A stretch of 64,000 nt of DNA from Dactylis glomerata. Lineage: Eukaryota > Streptophyta > Magnoliopsida > Poales > Poaceae. The DNA lies in the NCBI GenBank assembly GCA_007115705.1, contig QXEO01001579.1, forward strand, positions 1 to 64,000. Reading direction: 5' to 3'. Within the stretch, counting starts at the first letter, position 1. The number at the start of each line of letters is the position of its first letter. The notes beneath the pieces were generated by a model that worked only from the letters and a program-made list of their open reading frames with translations, ran no database searches and was not told the origin of the DNA. Shown piece after piece: positions 1 through 11,035 of the stretch. A program made the position numbers and the translations under genes.

Positions 1-532
1 TGCTTGCTCCACGTGTCCTTGATTGAGTGACGTTGGCCTTCAAAGCAAGCGATGGATTCTTGTTCATGGCACGGACAATCTCCTTGGTTCTATTTGCCTT
101 GGAAATCATGTTGTCATGAGCAACAAAGTATCCAACAAGCTCATCCGTGGTCATCTTGTGGCAAGGTTCCAAGAAGGTGATATTGAAGGCCAACTCCTTG
201 TATTCGGTGGACACAATCTCAATGAACTTGTTCTTCACAAAGCTATCATTCATGTGGATGCCATCATCAATGGTGTTTCCTCCAAGAAGGATGATCTTTT
301 CCTTAAGGGCTTGGAGTCTTGAGTAGGCACTAGTGACCGACTCTCCATCATTCATGCAAAACAAATTCATGTCTTGTTTGGCGGCTTTGTACTTGGTCTT
401 TTACATTGCCGATGTCCCATCAAACTTGACTGAGAGCTTCTCCCAAAGTTCCTTGGCGGACTCAATGCTTAAAACTTGGTCATAAACTTCATGCTTCAAA
501 CTTTGGCGTATCTTGTCTAGAGCGGTGGAGTT
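1..532 (-). pseudogene. Copia gag, middle and C-terminal part (interrupted)
   Basis: Translated on the minus strand this gives a Copia gag (UBN2/Retrotran_gag_2 type) with typical phrases such as KELWEKLSVKFDG, then an R-L-x-x-L-K segment, then DELVGYFVAHD. The reading frame is clean except for a TAA stop in the stretch after KFDGTSAM (near position 400), so the copy is dead. The N-terminal part is at 10513-10985. If the solo LTR and one copy of its GAGTT target duplication are removed, the gag frame continues without a shift across the junction, which confirms the two pieces were one gene. Confidence 0.8.
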
Positions 533-1051
533 TGCTTGTTGCGGCACGGTTGATGTGAATCACCGACCAGTTGGGAACCCCAAGAGGAAGGTATGATGAG
601 TAAAGCAGCAAGTTTTCCCTCAGTAAGAAACCAAGGTTTGTCGAATCCAGGAAAAAGCCAAACTCTAGAAGGTGATGCTCGCTAGCTTCGTGACAGCTCC
701 GGACAATTTATAAGGCGCCTCGTCTAGTGCTTTGCTTTGCCAACTGCAACACAGAACCTGCACACAACACAACCAAATACTTTGTTCCCAACTTACGATG
801 AGGTTGTCAATCTCACCGGTTTGCTGTAAACAAAGGAATGAGCGTATCGAGTGGAAAGCAATAGTAGTATGCGAGTAAAGTAAATAGTGCGAGTAAAGTA
901 AATAGATGATAGCAATATAAAGGAAATAGGACCGGGGTCCATAGTTCACTAGTGGTGTCTCTCCATAAGATAAAATAACACATGCTGGGTAAACAAATTA
1001 CAGTTGGGCAATTGATAGAATAAAGATAACGTGATATGTCGAGAGGATCAC

Positions 1052-2618
1052 TGATGTCTACGCACTTCTATTCTTGTAGACACTTATTGGGCCTCCAAGT
1101 GCAGAGGTTTGTAGAACAGCAGCAAGTTTCCCTTAAGTGGATCACCCAAGGTTTATCGAACTCAGGGAGGTTAGAGGTCAAAGCTATCCCTCTCAAGCAA
1201 CCCTACAATTACGATACAGAAAGTCTCTTGTGTCCCCAACACACCCAATACACTTGTCAGATGTATAGGCGCACTAGTTCGGCGAAGAGATAGTGAAATA
1301 CAAGCGGTACAGATGATTATAAGTAGCAAATGTGATGTGAAATAAATATCGCTGCGAGCAAACAAGTAACAAAATAGCAAGTAAACGGTGTGCAAAGCTT
1401 GGAAACAAGGCCTAGGGATCATACTTTCACTAGTGGACACACTCCCAACAATATAACATGATTGAACAAATAAACAACTTCTCTCCACTATGGTACTCTG
1501 AATTACTCTCCTATTGAATAACACTAATCACTGTGTAGTGGCTACAGAAGCACCCCTTAAAGTTCATCAAGTACTTGACAAACACCACTCATAGAGACAT
1601 CCAAATCAGATCACAATTCGAGATAGAAATCATTGCAACTTAGACCAAGTACTAACACGGTGCACACACTGTCACCATTACACCATGAAAGGACGAATAG
1701 ATCACTCAAACTATCATAGCAATAATTATTCTCATAATCCACAAGAGATCACAATCATAGCCTAAACCAAGTACCACCATGATGCACACACTGTCACCGT
1801 TACACCATGGCAGGAGGAATAGATTACTTTAATAACATCACTAGAGTACACTATAATAATTAAGCATAGGAGTAGCATAATATCTGAATAATAACATCTA
1901 CTTGTTCAACATGATACAAAGCTCACGATCACATAAAGATCACATCATGGGAGAGAGAGGTGAACCACATAGCTACCGGTAGAGCCCTCAGCCCCGGGGA
2001 TGAACTACTCCCTCCTCATCATAGGAGACAGCAAGGTTGATAGAGATGGCGGTGAGGTCGATGGAGGCGGCGGAGACGGCGATGGAGATCGATGGAGATG
2101 GCTCCGGGGGCACTTCCCCGTCCCGGCAGGGTGCCGGAACAGAGACTTCTGTCCCCCGAAATTCGTCGGTGGCGGCGGCGGAGCTGCGGAACTGTTTCTG
2201 GAAAATTGATCGGGTCCCCTAGGGTTTTCCGTCCCGAGGCTTCTTATAGGCGAAGGGGCGATGTCAGGAGAGGGACCAGGCGCCCTCACACAGGGGTGGC
2301 GCGGCCAGGGGCTGGGCCGCGCCGCCCCCTTGTGTGGGGCCCTGGTGGCCCCCCTCCGACACTTCTTCGGATGTCTGGAAGCTTCCGGGTAAAATATGAC
2401 TTCAGGAACTTGTTTCGTCCAATTCCGAGAATATTTCCTGTGTATCACTTCTGAAACACAAAAACAGCAGAAAACAGGAAACTGGCACTGTGGCGCTTGT
2501 TAATAGGTTAGTTCCGGAAAATGCATAAAAGTGCCACTAAGTGTAACGAAACAATAGGCAAATGGTGTAAAAACAAGCATGGAGCATCAAAAATTATAGA
2601 TACGTTGGAGACGTATCA
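1052..2618 (-). repeat. 3' LTR of the gag-only element
   Basis: Starts TGATGTCTACGC and ends GACGTATCA on the plus strand, so TG...CA on the element strand. Same length as the partner at 7816-9382. Its U3 half is GC-rich (about 2000-2400) with many spurious open frames. It abuts the polypurine tract at 2619-2632. Confidence 0.92.
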
Positions 2619-2632
2619 GCATCCCCAAGCTT
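2619..2632 (-). other. Polypurine tract of the gag-only element
   Basis: On the element strand AAGCTTGGGGATGC lies immediately before the 3' LTR start TGATACG. The same string recurs inside the element near 4479-4491 and 4528-4540, and the matching positions recur in the relative at 45881-48424. Confidence 0.7.
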
Positions 2633-5209
2633 AACTCCTGCTCGTCCTCGAGTAGGTAAGTGATAACAAAAGAAATAATTTTTGAGGTGACATGCACCTA
2701 CACAATCTTGATCATATATGTAAGCATTGGTGAGCTGGGATCAATAGAACTTAAAACATGGGCATGAAAGATATAATCATGACAATAAGAACTTAGCAAC
2801 CATGTTGTAAACATGCAAATGAACACAAACAAAAGATCATGATAATGAAACAATGAAAGTCAATCACGTGTTCAAATCATAAGGAAAAACATACAAATGG
2901 TTTTCAGCTTGTCCTTCAAAGAGAGCAAAACATAAATGCATAGGACACCTCAAAGTTTAAGAGGGCGACTAGATACAAGTAATTTAAGAACAAGTGAAAC
3001 CAACAATATGAATCAATCAATGAACTTTGGGACAATGCATATCACACTAAGAATGACAACTATGCTCTCTTAATGGTGCATAAAGAAAGAAGGTGGTGAC
3101 TCAACATAAAAGTAAAAGAAAGGCCCTTCGCAGAGGGAAGCAGTGATTTAAACATGTGCTAGAGCTTTTCATTTATAAAACAGAGAGATAAAAATTGGTT
3201 TTGAGAGGTGGTTGTCTTTGTCAACGACTGGCAATGGGGTTCTTACTATCTTCCATACAAAAATGAAGCAAGTTTTTGAGAGAGAAATTGGCACTCTTGT
3301 GCTCTTTTTATAAAACTTGGCACTCCTCCCCACCTTTTCCTTTCACATACCATGGCTAACCGATTCCATCGGGTGCCCACCAACATTCACATTCTTTGGA
3401 GGAGTGCCTTTTTTCTTTCTTTTTTCTCTTTTTTTTCTTTTTGGAATAAGACAATATGGAAGATAGCAAATCCGACCACTACGTCCCCATGAGCTGAAAA
3501 CAGTGTCACAAAACGAGAAGTGTTTTGAAGGTTTTTGAAAGGTAGCACACGAAAATTTTACTTTGGAATGACTTACAAATACCATGCATAGGAATTTATA
3601 GTGGACACAATGGCAAACTTTGGTTTTTAGGAGTTGGATGCACGAGTAGAGCTCATACTCAGTACAAGGCGAGGGCTAGCAAAAGACTGGGAGCGACCAA
3701 CTAAGAGAGCAATAATGGCCATAATCATGCAAAGCGACAAAGCGACATTAAAAAAAGCATACGATGGCATCAAAAGTCAAAAACTAAATGATCATGAAGG
3801 CTAATGGCGACTTTGTAAGAGTCTAACATATGTGAGCATGCGCCAAGTCAACCCAAATAAAGCATCAAGGAGAAAACCAAAATAATGCTTCCATACAATA
3901 AAAACAACGCATGATTTTTTCAAAGGCTCATTAAGCAATCTCAGTTATTTGAGACAAGTCATGCTACAGCAAAACCACTAAGCATACTATCAAAAAGACA
4001 TCAAGCATGACATGAAAAAGCCTAAGCCGCAGTCTACACAAGCTCCTTCTTGTACCACTATTTTGCACAAAGCTTTTTCCCTTTTCCAACACCATTTGAA
4101 ATTTTTTAAGACACCTTTTTTGATGAAAACCAATAAAGTCCAGAGGCAAAAATACACCTTGATAAACAAATATAAGAAGATCTGAACACAAATCAAGGCA
4201 AAAACGAAAACCAAAAGCAGTAGCAGAAAAAGAAGAACACCCGGTGAAATTGTAAGAATGAAAAACGGAGTGTTCTTGGCAAATGAAAACGAGTTCATCT
4301 CCTCCAAAAGAAACATGATGTGATCTAACCATTTATTGCAGCAAACAAACAACCTAAACCAACTAAGAAAACTAAAACAACTAACGCTCCAAGAAAAACA
4401 CATAGTGCATGAAGCAATAAAAATATAGTGTTTTGAAAGATGACCTGATTTTTGCCGATGAAGAAGGGGTGCCTCGGGGGCATCCCCAAGCTTTGACGCT
4501 TGTACTTCTTGGATATTTCTTGGGGTGATGCATGGGCATCCCCAAGCTTGAGCTTTTGTCCATTCTTCAACTCATCTCATCATTCTTCAATCCCTACACT
4601 TGAAAACTTCCTTCATACAAAACTAAACACAATTCTATTAGCAACATTAGTGTAAGCATAAAATATATTCAACCTCCTTTAGCTTCAGGTTTCAACCCAA
4701 AACCACCACATATAAAGTATATACTACTGTAGCAACTTCCACAAGAGTTCCATGATCAAAAAGAACTCAAAAGAAAGCGATAAAGTGGCAAAAACAAATA
4801 TTGGCAGAAATCTGTCAAAACTGGACAGCTGACAAAGGGCGAATTTTTGAGGGATTTTCTGTTGCTCAAATCAAAAAGTGTTCAACTAAGAAAAGTTTGG
4901 ATATAACCTGGGGCATATGCACAAGAAATCGCAGGTCCAAAAGATAAACAGAGAATTTTCACGAATTTTTACGGTGCAGCACCGAAAACAGTTTCAGGAC
5001 AGCAATAACCCCAAATCTTTACCTCGCTCAAATTAGAGGCTTCTCTTGGCACAAAAACGAAATAAACAAGATAAGGAGCGGTCATTACAGTAGTAATAAC
5101 TTCCAAGACTCAAACAAAGGAAAAAGTACTGAAAATAAACAATGGGTTATCTCCCAAGAGTGCTTTTCTTTAACGCCTTTGAGCTAGGCGCAGTAATTTG
5201 CAAAGATGC
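2633..5209 (-). other. Long non-coding 3' interior of the gag-only element
   Basis: About 2.6 kb with no credible coding frame; open frames here are AT-rich shadows. It is nevertheless clearly alignable with 45881-48424 and, in opposite orientation, with 35797-36331, including a pyrimidine-rich run near 3405-3440 and the reiterated polypurine strings. Conservation of length and order among copies suggests it is part of the transposing unit rather than later junk. I see no recognisable RNA structure by eye. Confidence 0.7.
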
Positions 5210-7675
5210 TCATGTGGGCGCCATATAAGAGCTTGAGGCAAATGCGCTATATAGGAACTTAAAGCAATAGAGAGCATCAAAAAGCAAATGTGGAACACAT
5301 TTAAATCTAAACCACTTCCTATGAAAAATAGTCTTGTAAAGAGACAAGTCATGAAAGCGCAAAGCAAAAAGCATAGGAAGGCAAAACAAGTACAACTTCA
5401 AGAATTGCAACATAAAGAGGGGAAACTCAATATTGTTGAGATCCATCAAACCATGTTTCCCTCTCTCATAATAACTTGCAGTAGCATCATGAATAGAACT
5501 AACAATATAACTATCACATAAAACATCCCTATCATGAGCCATATGCATAAAAGAATTAATACTCCCCACATGAACAATAGTAGTAGGAGCAGATTTAGCA
5601 GAATAATTATTCTCATCACCATAATCATCAAAAACAGGAGGCATATTGCGATCATAACTAATTTTCTCCTCAAAAGCAGGTGAACTGAAAATATTATACC
5701 CATCATCACAAGCTAGAGAACTACTATGTCGCAAAGCATACTCATCAAACATATCATCATAAGAGGGAACATGGATAGCACTAATGGTACAACAATTATT
5801 AACCTTAGAATTGGTACCAAAAAGATTTTCAATATCAAAAGTAGAGTGCTTTTCCCAATCATGATCACTAACATAGGTAATAGGCATAGGAACATCATCC
5901 CAATCAGAATTATCATAATCTATAGCAGGATCATAACGCTTAGGGGAAGATACCGTGTCCTCTCGCCTCTTACTCCTCTTCTTCTTCTTCTTCTTACTCT
6001 TCTTACTCTCTCCTTTAGGAGGGAGAGACTTGAAGGGCATCTTCTCCACATATTCTGGTTTGCTGACAGAAACAACAGAAGAAACTTTGGAGGATTCCTC
6101 CTCTCTATTAATAAGATAAAAACATCTATCAGTCCTGTCATAGCTTGGCAAAATATCAAGTTTTATAAGATTTTGAATGTAAGTATTTGCAAGGCAATCT
6201 TTAGCACAATAGAGACGACAACCACGAAGGGTGCTATTAATATCAACATCATTCATATCTATCAAAGCAATCTTTCTAGATATCTCATCACACGCCAAGA
6301 ACAAAGCAAGCTCATCATGCTGATTGGGAGTAATCTTGTCATCACAATACATACTTAAGGTACTAGAAGAGTAACTATTAGGGCTTGAGCATTGGAAATT
6401 AAAATGACCTATGTCATCGCAATGTTTACAAAGAAAAGGATAAAGCTCACAAACCTTTTTACCGATCTCACCTATATCCTCGTACCACATACTAGTTTCT
6501 TCATTTGCGTGGGTGATGCAATAATCTTCCTTGTTGTAACTCTGTTCACAAGGTCTATGTACTCCACAAAAATTAACATGCTTATAAGAAATAGTACTTT
6601 TAGAAGTTTGAGCATGTTTATTGCAATCATCGATAACAATATCACTATCTATGCAAGTGTCCTTAAAAGGTTCATGATACACGTCCCCATTTCCTTTAGG
6701 AACATTCATATGGGAAGCAAAGGCTTTAAAGCAATCAACCATAATTTGAGGATCAAGACCATATTTAGCACTAAGCTCTTGAAAATTAGCAGTTTCAGTG
6801 AAAGACTTAATGCAATCAAACTCATAATTCATACCTGATCCTTTACCTTTGTCACTATCCCAACCTTCAATATTGTTTTGAATTGTCTCAAGCAGATCCC
6901 ACTTGGTGTCAACATCCTTGCTTGTGAAAGACCCATCAAAGCATGCATCTAGATAGTCCTTGTAATATCCTGAAAGCCTTGCATAAAAATTATTAATAAC
7001 AATATTACGGGGAAGATCATGAATAGGACATTTATGCATTAGTAACTTCAATCTTCCCCACGCTTGGGCAATGCTTTCTCCCTCATGAGGCCAAAAATTA
7101 TATATCTGATTACGATCTTTATGAATCTCACTTGGAGGATAGAATTTAGAATAAAAGAGAGGTACAATTTCCTCCCAGCCAATAGATGGACCATCTTCAA
7201 GCAGCCGATACCATTCCCCAGCTCTGCCTTTCAGTGACAAAGAGAATAGCTTCTTCTTAACTTGGTTCATTGAAATACCTGCACACTGGAACAACTCGCA
7301 TAATTCATGTATAAAGAGCAAATGATCACCAGGATGGACAGTTCCATCTCCTAAATAGCAGTTATCCCTAACACGTTCAACAATCCTCGTAGGTATTTTA
7401 AAAGGATGGGGAGCACAAGCATCACTAGAAACATCACATATGGGAGATAAAATATCATCAGAGCAAACTTTCTCCACTAAAGCTGGGGGACTAAAAATAT
7501 CATACTTAACAAAACCAGCTTCCCCAAGCTTAGACTTTTCTATAGCATTAGCATTAACGGTATTCAAAGCATTCGTACTAATAACATTGCTATGCGAAAC
7601 AAGCTCCAAAGGATTTTCAATTTTCTCTTCAAATCTAAAATCAGGAAAAAGACTAAAGAACTCTTTATTTTCCAT
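5210..7675 (-). CDS. Gag-like protein of the gag-only retrotransposon
   Basis: An 821-codon frame starts at ATG 7675, about 115 bases inside the primer-binding site. Residues roughly 115-260 read as a Retrotrans_gag capsid domain (LKGRAGEWYRLLEDGP, then LFYSKFYPP, FWPHEGESIAQAWGRLK). A zinc knuckle with exact CX2CX4HX4C spacing, CKHCDDIGHFNFQC, lies at about residues 416-429, where one would bind nucleic acid. A very basic run KKSKKKKKKRSKRR follows at about residue 565. The last 70-80 residues are hydrophobic and aromatic and may be fortuitous read-through. No DTG/DSG protease motif or polymerase motifs follow. Likely role is virion-like particle formation and RNA packaging, with enzymes supplied in trans; that is inference from composition. 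Confidence 0.8.
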   Translation of the reverse strand: MENKEFFSLFPDFRFEEKIENPLELVSHSNVISTNALNTVNANAIEKSKLGEAGFVKYDIFSPPALVEKVCSDDILSPICDVSSDACAPHPFKIPTRIVERVRDNCYLGDGTVHPGDHLLFIHELCELFQCAGISMNQVKKKLFSLSLKGRAGEWYRLLEDGPSIGWEEIVPLFYSKFYPPSEIHKDRNQIYNFWPHEGESIAQAWGRLKLLMHKCPIHDLPRNIVINNFYARLSGYYKDYLDACFDGSFTSKDVDTKWDLLETIQNNIEGWDSDKGKGSGMNYEFDCIKSFTETANFQELSAKYGLDPQIMVDCFKAFASHMNVPKGNGDVYHEPFKDTCIDSDIVIDDCNKHAQTSKSTISYKHVNFCGVHRPCEQSYNKEDYCITHANEETSMWYEDIGEIGKKVCELYPFLCKHCDDIGHFNFQCSSPNSYSSSTLSMYCDDKITPNQHDELALFLACDEISRKIALIDMNDVDINSTLRGCRLYCAKDCLANTYIQNLIKLDILPSYDRTDRCFYLINREEESSKVSSVVSVSKPEYVEKMPFKSLPPKGESKKSKKKKKKRSKRREDTVSSPKRYDPAIDYDNSDWDDVPMPITYVSDHDWEKHSTFDIENLFGTNSKVNNCCTISAIHVPSYDDMFDEYALRHSSSLACDDGYNIFSSPAFEEKISYDRNMPPVFDDYGDENNYSAKSAPTTIVHVGSINSFMHMAHDRDVLCDSYIVSSIHDATASYYERGKHGLMDLNNIEFPLFMLQFLKLYLFCLPMLFALRFHDLSLYKTIFHRKWFRFKCVPHLLFDALYCFKFLYSAFASSSYMAPT

Positions 7676-7788
7676 TAAGCCTAACTAGTGAAAATAAAAA
7701 CAAGAAACAAAAAGATATAACTACAGAATCTAAAGGAAATAACTCCGAGCACTCACACAGGAGGATGCGAGTACCTTTTACCTTACCT

Positions 7789-7805
7789 CCCCGGCAACGG
7801 CGCCA
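7789..7805 (-). other. Primer-binding site of the gag-only element
   Basis: TGGCGCCGTTGCCGGGG on the element strand, 10 bases inside the 5' LTR end at 7816. This is a common Gypsy-type primer site in grasses; the matching site in the relative is at 53870-53880. Confidence 0.75.
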
Positions 7806-7815
7806 GAAAAGAGCT

Positions 7816-9382
7816 TGATGTCTACGCACTTCTATTCTTGTAGACACTTATTGGGCCTCCAAGTGCAGAGGTTTGTAGAACAACAGCAAGTTTCCCTTAA
7901 GTGGATCACCCAAGGTTTATCGAACTCAGGGAGGTTAGAGGTCAAAGCTATCCCTCTCAAGCAACCCTGCAATTACGATACAGAAAGTCTCTTGTGTCCC
8001 CAACACACCCAATACACTTGTCAGATGTATAGGCGCACTAGTTCGGCGAAGAGATAGTGAAATACAAGCGGTACAGATGATTATAAGTAGCAAACGTGAT
8101 GTGAAATAAATATCGCTGCGAGCAAACAAGTAACAAAATAGCAAGTAAACGGTGTGCAAAGCTTGGAAACAAGGCCTAGGGATCATACTTTCACTAGTGG
8201 ACACACTCCCAACAATATAACATGATTGAACAAATAAACAACTTCTCTCCACTATGGTACTCTGAATTACTCTCCTATTGAATAACACTAATCACTGTGT
8301 AGTGGCTACAGAAGCACCCCTTAAAGTTCATCAAGTACTTGACAAACACCACTCATAGAGACATCCAAATCAGATCACAATTCGAGATAGAAATCATTGC
8401 AACTTAGACCAAGTACTAACACGGTGCACACACTGTCACCATTACACCATGAAAGGACGAATAGATCACTCAAACTATCATAGCAATAATTATTCTCATA
8501 ATCCACAAGAGATCACAATCATAGCCTAAACCAAGTACCACCATGATGCACACACTGTCACCGTTACACCATGGCAGGAGGAATAGATTACTTTAATAAC
8601 ATCACTAGAGTACACTATAATAATTAAGCATAGGAGTAGCATAATATCTGAATAATAACATCTACTTGTTCAACATGATACAAAGCTCACGATCACATAA
8701 AGATCACATCATGGGAGAGAGAGGTGAACCACATAGCTATCGGTAGAGCCCTCAGCCCCGGGGATGAACTACTCCCTCCTCATCATAGGAGACAGCAAGG
8801 TTGATGGAGATGGCGGTGAGGTCGATGGAGGCGGCGGAGACGGCGATGGAGATCGATGGAGATGGCTCCGGGGGCACTTCCCCGTCCCGGCAGGGTGCCG
8901 GAACAGAGACTTCTGTCCCCCGAAATTCGTCGGTGGCGGCGGCGGAGCTGCGGAACTGTTTCTAGAAAATTGATCGGGTCCCCTAGGGTTTTCCGTCCCG
9001 AGGCTTCTTATAGGCGAAGGGGCGATGTCAGGAGAGGGACCAGGCGCCCTCACACAGGGGTGGCACGGCCAGGGGCTGGGCCACGCTGCCCCCTTGTGTG
9101 GGGCCCTGGTGGCCCCCCTCCGACACTTCTTCGGATGTCTGGAAGCTTCCGGGTAAAATATGACTTCAGGAACTTGTTTCGTCCAATTCCGAGAATATTT
9201 CCTGTGTATCACTTCTGAAACACAAAAACAGCAGAAAACAGGAAACTGGCACTGTGGCGCTTGTTAATAGGTTAGTTCCGGAAAATGCATAAAAGTGCCA
9301 CTAAGTGTAACGAAACAATAGGCAAATGGTGTAAAAACAGGCATGGAGCATCAAAAATTATAGATACGTTGGAGACGTATCA
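7816..9382 (-). repeat. 5' LTR of the gag-only element
   Basis: 1,567 bp, about 99.4% identical by eye to 1052-2618. Differences I could spot include A/G at the poly-CAG run near 7882, C/T near 8096, and a few CpG-type transitions around 8800-9090. Contains the element promoter on the minus strand but I cannot place a TATA box with confidence. Confidence 0.92.
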
Positions 9383-10512
9383 ATCACTATGAGATTTTCT
9401 CTGGGCATTACAACAAGATACATAGACCGCCATCCAACTGCATCTATGACTAATAATCCACTTGTGGCGAATCAATCCGAGAACTCCACAAGTATTAAGT
9501 TGCGAACAATAGATAACTGCATTAAGCAAAGTGTGTAATGTAAACAAAGCATATGCCCTTGGACATAAGAATGTTGTTTTCTCCCTAGTGGCAACATCAC
9601 ATCTACAACCTTAGAGGTTTCTGTCACTCCCCCGGATTAAATAGAGGCATGAACCCAACTATCGAGCATAAATACCCCCTCTTGGAGTTACTAGTATCTA
9701 CTCGGCCAAGATAGCTACTAACAACAGAGAGCATGCAAGATCATAAACAACATAGAGATAACATAAGATAATATTCAGCACATCAACTCAATCAAAACAC
9801 CAATATTCATCGGATCCCAACAAACACAACATGTAGAATTGCATAACGGTGATCCCGATCATGTAAGGCAGCTCACGAGATCTAAACATGAAGCACATGG
9901 TGGAGAAGACAACCATTTAGCTACTGCTATGGACCCATAGTCCAAGGTAGACTACTCACTTATCGCGCCGAAGGCAAGCATGGCGATGAAGAAGACCTCC
10001 GGTGGTGATTCCCCTCTCCGGCAGGGTGCCGGGAAGAGATTCTGGACCCTCCCGATCTCGGGTCGATGACGGCGGCGGATCGCGATGTGTTTCTGGAAAA
10101 GTGATCGGGTGTTTAGGTTTTTCCCATCGGTGGGTCTTTATAAGCGAAGGGGCAGCGTCAGAAGTGGACCAGGGGGCTCTCACCATAGGGCGGCGCGGCC
10201 AGGCCCTGGGTCGCGCCCCCTGGTGGTGAGGCCACCCTCTGGCTTGGTTCCGTCTCCTCTTCGGTTCTCTGGAAGCTTCGGTAAATTTCTGGATTTTCGG
10301 CTTTTGTTTCGTCCAATTCTAAGAATATTTCCTATGCAACTTTTCTGAAACACAAAAACAACAGAAAACAGGGAACTGGCACTGTGGCATCTCGTTAATA
10401 GGTTAGTTCCGGAAAATGCATAAAATACCACAAAGTGTAACGAAACACTAAGCAAATGGTGTAAAAACAAACATGGAGCATCAAAAATTATAGATACGTT
10501 TGAGACGTATCA

Positions 10513-10985
10513 GAGTTGACTTGACAATCGATCCTATCCTTGGGCGTCATGCACTTCTCATCAACGGGAGTGAACCCATTCTCGACAACGCCCCAAAGCT
10601 ACACACAAACACACCTAAGATGAGAACGCATGCAAGACTTCCAATAGGAATAGTTAAATTCATCAAGCATGGGAGGTGCACCGGAAGAAGGGTTCATGTG
10701 GGGCATAGGCACGCGTTCGAGGGGATATTCATATGGCTTTGCATGGAGAGAAGGTCCATAAAGCTTAGGTGGAATATCCACCTTAGCTTTATCCGGGTTT
10801 GGGTTCTCCTTCGGAGCAACCTCAACAACCTCGGGATGGGCACTCTTTTCATCCAAAGCTGAGAATATCGCTTCCAACGCGGCAAAATGTTCGTTGAGTT
10901 TTTTGCGTTGCTTATCAAGCAATGCTTGGACCTCAACGGCCATAAAGACTTTGTCTTCACCCTCATCCGTAGGTGAGACCATCTT
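10513..10985 (-). pseudogene. Copia gag, N-terminal part
   Basis: Minus-strand frame beginning MVSPTDEGEDKVFMAVEVQ, just inside the primer site at 11022. It contains a Pro-rich linker and then FNYSYWKSCMRSHLR, the tryptophan/tyrosine box near the start of Copia gags. There is a frame disruption shortly after that box (near 10600), and the frame used on the far side of the nested LTR resumes near 10540. The rest of gag is at 1-532. Confidence 0.75.
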
Positions 10986-11021
10986 ACTCTCAAGGCGTTT
11001 AAGCCCTTAAAAAGAGCCACT

Positions 11022-11033
11022 GCTCTGATACCA
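11022..11033 (-). other. Copia primer-binding site (tRNA-iMet)
   Basis: Plus-strand GCTCTGATACCA is the complement of TGGTATCAGAGC, the standard Copia primer site, two bases inside the LTR end at 11036. Confidence 0.9.
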
Positions 11034-11035
11034 AT

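Larger units (their letters stand above)
1052..9382 (-). mobile_element. Complete gag-only Gypsy-type LTR retrotransposon (8.33 kb)
   Basis: Two 1,567-bp LTRs (1052-2618 and 7816-9382) flank a 5.2-kb interior, and the whole is bounded by a perfect target duplication ATCAC (1047-1051 and 9383-9387). Element order on the minus strand: 5' LTR, primer-binding site (7805-7789), one large gag-like frame (7675-5210), about 2.6 kb of non-coding 3' sequence, polypurine tract, 3' LTR. There is no protease, reverse transcriptase, RNase H or integrase, so it must use enzymes of a helper. By eye the LTRs differ at about ten sites, mostly transitions. The insertion sits inside the solo LTR 533-10512. Confidence 0.92.
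533..10512 (-). repeat. Solo LTR (Gypsy type), split by a nested element
   Basis: A single LTR of about 1.64 kb lies on the minus strand as 533-1051 plus 9388-10512. It ends TGATACGTCTCAAACG on the element strand. It is flanked by a perfect 5-bp target duplication GAGTT (528-532 and 10513-10517), and no internal region or second LTR accompanies it, which is the signature of LTR-LTR recombination. Homologous LTRs occur at 36332-37974 (plus strand), 44239-45880 and 53889-55541. The outer end (533) is set by the target duplication rather than by comparison with an intact relative, so it may be a few bases off. Confidence 0.82.

Noticed and set aside
2005..2454. Pro/Arg-rich frames on both strands, repeated at 8769-9218
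   Set aside because: They lie within the GC-rich U3 part of the LTR and overlap each other on opposite strands; no family resemblance.
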